Part shown: positions 4,679-6,237 of the stretch, one piece after another
Layout of the letters: each line of letters opens with the position of its first letter
Position numbering within the stretch: the first letter of the stretch is position 1
DNA from: SAR324 cluster bacterium
Lineage (GTDB): Bacteria; SAR324; NAC60-12
Assembly (NCBI GenBank): GCA_028822475.1
Contig: JAPKDT010000127.1
Span: forward strand, 1-6,237
DNA length: 6,237 bases
Reading direction: 5' to 3'
The notes under the pieces: model-generated
The model's input: only the letters and a program-made list of their open reading frames with translations
Told to the model about the DNA's origin: nothing
Database searches by the model: none
Made by a program: the position numbers and the translations under genes

Positions 4679-6237
4679 ATGTCTCATTTTGTAAATTTCA
4701 ACTTCACATTTTCTGCTTCAGTACTTTTTGTTTTATTTCAGTTTACTTTTTTTTTGTTCGGATGCGGAGGAGCAGTTGTTGTACCGGTTGAAAAATCTGA
4801 AACAAATTCGCTCGAAGTTCCTATACTTGTCTCGGTTGAACCTGCAGACAATGCCAGCAGAGTTAAACGTAACGCGAAAATAACTTTATCTTTTAGTAAA
4901 CCCTTGGATTCTTTGACGCTCAGTGTGAATACCAAAGACACAGAGTGTTCTGGAACAATACAGATCAGCACGAGTGACTTCAAACGCTGTATACGCATGA
5001 ATCCACTTGAGCTTAAAGGTGATTTAAAAAATATCGTCTTATCTCCCGCAGGAATATATGCTGTACAAAAGTTTCATCAAATTCGTTTGAGAACTGATAT
5101 TAAAAGCATACAAGGTGTATCATTAAAAAAAGAAATCGCAGGCAAGCCAGGATTCCAGACTTCATGGAGTCAGCAAATTGGGACTACCGGTGATGATATC
5201 GGTTTTGCCGTAGCTGTTGATTTGGAAGGTAATATCTATCTGGCAGGACTAACCAGTGCTGATGAAAGCGGTGATGAAAAAGATTTGTTTTTAGCAAAAT
5301 ATTCGCCGAACGGATTTCAGCATTGGATTCAGCAGGCTGGATTTGGAAGGTCAGTAACGGCAGCAGTTTTGCAGATAAAAGAAGCAACTCAACTTCGCTT
5401 GAGTGCTTATTCTAAAGAAGAAGGCAGTTCGGTTGTGATCCTTGCTGCTTACAGTATGGACGGTAAAAAAATATTTTCTAAAATAATTGAACTCCCCGGG
5501 AAGGCCCCGGGAAATGGATTGGCAATGGATAAGGACGGTCATATTTTCATTCCTGCTGCAACCCCTTTCAATATCTTGAAAATCCGTAAAAACGGTGAAA
5601 AAAGCTGGGGTACCGAACTAAGTCTTGGACTCAATATCCGCGCAATTGCAGCCGATACAGAAAATGGCCTGTATATCAGCGGAAATATGAAGCAGTCGCT
5701 GGATGGCAAAAAATCAAAAGGTGGCACAGATATTTTCCTGCTTAAAATTTCACAGCAAGGTCCAAAACTCTGGAGCAGATCCTTTGGAACTGCACTTGAT
5801 GAATCAGCAACCGCGTTGGCAACTAAGGACGCAGAAGCCGTAGCGGTTGTGGGAAAACTTCCGCAAAGCGCTGGTGCCGATGATGACGAAGCAGAAAAGC
5901 ACGATGCGTTTGTCGTAAATTACAATTCTGCAGGTAAACAACAATGGACGTACATATTGAAAGGTACGAATTCTGAACAAAGCACAGTTGCCGTATGGAC
6001 TCCCGCAGGTGATTTACTGGTTGGTGGTTTTACAGATAGCAGCCTCGAAGGTCAGTTTCACTCAGGTAAAGAAGATGTGTTTTTAGCAAAGTTTGATTCA
6101 GCGGGGGTACTGCTCTGGCTGAGGCAGTTTGGTACTCCGGAAAACGAACGTCCCTTAGCTTTAGCAATAGGTAGAGCAGGACAAATATATGTTACAGGTT
6201 ATACCGAAGGTCAAATGGATGGAGCAAAATACAGCGG
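4679..6237 (+). CDS. Lipoprotein with Ig-like domain and SBBP beta-propeller, cut by the window end
   Basis: The frame is open from ATG 4679 to the right edge: 519 codons plus two bases, so the 3' end is missing. An in-frame stop at 4640-4642 and no other start codon fix the beginning. Residues 1-28 are hydrophobic and very rich in Phe, ending in a lipobox LFG-Cys29. Residues 48-140 look like an SbsA/Big_5-type Ig-like domain (PADNASRVKRNAKITLSFS), with Cys90 and Cys104 probably paired. From 163 on there are SBBP-like propeller blades: WSQQIGTTGDD, a DxxGNIYLAGxT strand and DLFLAKYSPNG, with clear later copies around 315-371, 372-430, 431-486 and 487 to the end. Blades at 224-313 are degenerate. 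An acidic insert (399-409) lies in one loop. Such proteins are surface or periplasmic lipoproteins, probably binding-type; the ligand is unknown. I see no catalytic motif. Confidence 0.85.
   Translation, partial: MSHFVNFNFTFSASVLFVLFQFTFFLFGCGGAVVVPVEKSETNSLEVPILVSVEPADNASRVKRNAKITLSFSKPLDSLTLSVNTKDTECSGTIQISTSDFKRCIRMNPLELKGDLKNIVLSPAGIYAVQKFHQIRLRTDIKSIQGVSLKKEIAGKPGFQTSWSQQIGTTGDDIGFAVAVDLEGNIYLAGLTSADESGDEKDLFLAKYSPNGFQHWIQQAGFGRSVTAAVLQIKEATQLRLSAYSKEEGSSVVILAAYSMDGKKIFSKIIELPGKAPGNGLAMDKDGHIFIPAATPFNILKIRKNGEKSWGTELSLGLNIRAIAADTENGLYISGNMKQSLDGKKSKGGTDIFLLKISQQGPKLWSRSFGTALDESATALATKDAEAVAVVGKLPQSAGADDDEAEKHDAFVVNYNSAGKQQWTYILKGTNSEQSTVAVWTPAGDLLVGGFTDSSLEGQFHSGKEDVFLAKFDSAGVLLWLRQFGTPENERPLALAIGRAGQIYVTGYTEGQMDGAKYS
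5165..6237 (+). repeat. SBBP-type beta-propeller repeats (about seven blades, last one incomplete)
   Basis: The protein-level repeat is about 55-60 residues long: W-x-x-Q-x-G-T-x-x-D/N-E, a hydrophobic strand, GNIYLAG/GQIYVTG-T, an acidic loop, D-x-FLAK, then G and W. Best copies start near residues 163, 310, 365, 423 and 480 of the lipoprotein. Two copies are also close at DNA level around FLAK (near 5282-5303 and 6076-6097), which points to duplication within the gene. Confidence 0.65.

Noticed and set aside
4738..5727. Minus-strand open frames opposite the propeller lipoprotein
   Set aside because: The plus frame is continuous and has a lipobox, an Ig-like domain and repeated blades, so the minus frames are shadows.

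Overview
The window looks like chromosomal DNA of a Gram-negative (diderm) bacterium of fairly low GC content. The evidence is an LptC-type lipopolysaccharide-export protein, four exported proteins whose last residues resemble an outer-membrane targeting signal, and a lipoprotein with a lipobox. I cannot fix the taxon. An Ig-like plus SBBP-propeller lipoprotein and a three-domain DUF4105 protein would fit a deltaproteobacterium-like, SAR324-like or Leptospira-like lineage, but this is recall and not a search result. There are no RNA genes, insertion sequences, CRISPR arrays or phage genes, and coding density is high.

Layout. (1) 31-681, minus strand: a secreted protein with an acidic Gly/Phe/Gln-rich stretch, a glycine-rich hairpin and a C-terminal YRWKF. 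A good Shine-Dalgarno sequence at the left edge suggests another gene follows it outside the window. (2) 682-869: an AT-rich divergent control region with a hairpin plus T-tract, a TATAAT-bearing inverted repeat, and a possible 37-codon leader ORF that overlaps the next start codon as ATGA. (3) 870-2512, plus strand: a tight three-gene set (gaps of 31 and 19 bases) of two more small glycine-zipper proteins followed by lptC. (4) 2539-4554, minus strand: a 671-residue DUF4105 (Lnb_N-like) protein with a probable C-terminal beta-barrel, convergent with lptC. (5) 4555-4678: a second divergent control region with a perfect TTGACA box. (6) 4679 to the right edge, plus strand: a lipoprotein with an Ig-like domain and an SBBP beta-propeller, cut by the window end.

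The most interesting point is that the three small proteins (31-681, 870-1367, 1399-1848) have the same plan despite little overall sequence identity. Each has a signal peptide, two short hydrophobic segments with GxxxG spacing, a Pro-rich linker, and a terminal strand with aromatic residues at -5, -3 and -1. Two of them sit directly upstream of lptC in an apparent operon that lacks the usual lptA/lptB neighbours. I infer a small family of envelope proteins, perhaps oligomeric and outer-membrane directed, that may work with LPS export or outer-membrane upkeep. The sequence does not prove that role.
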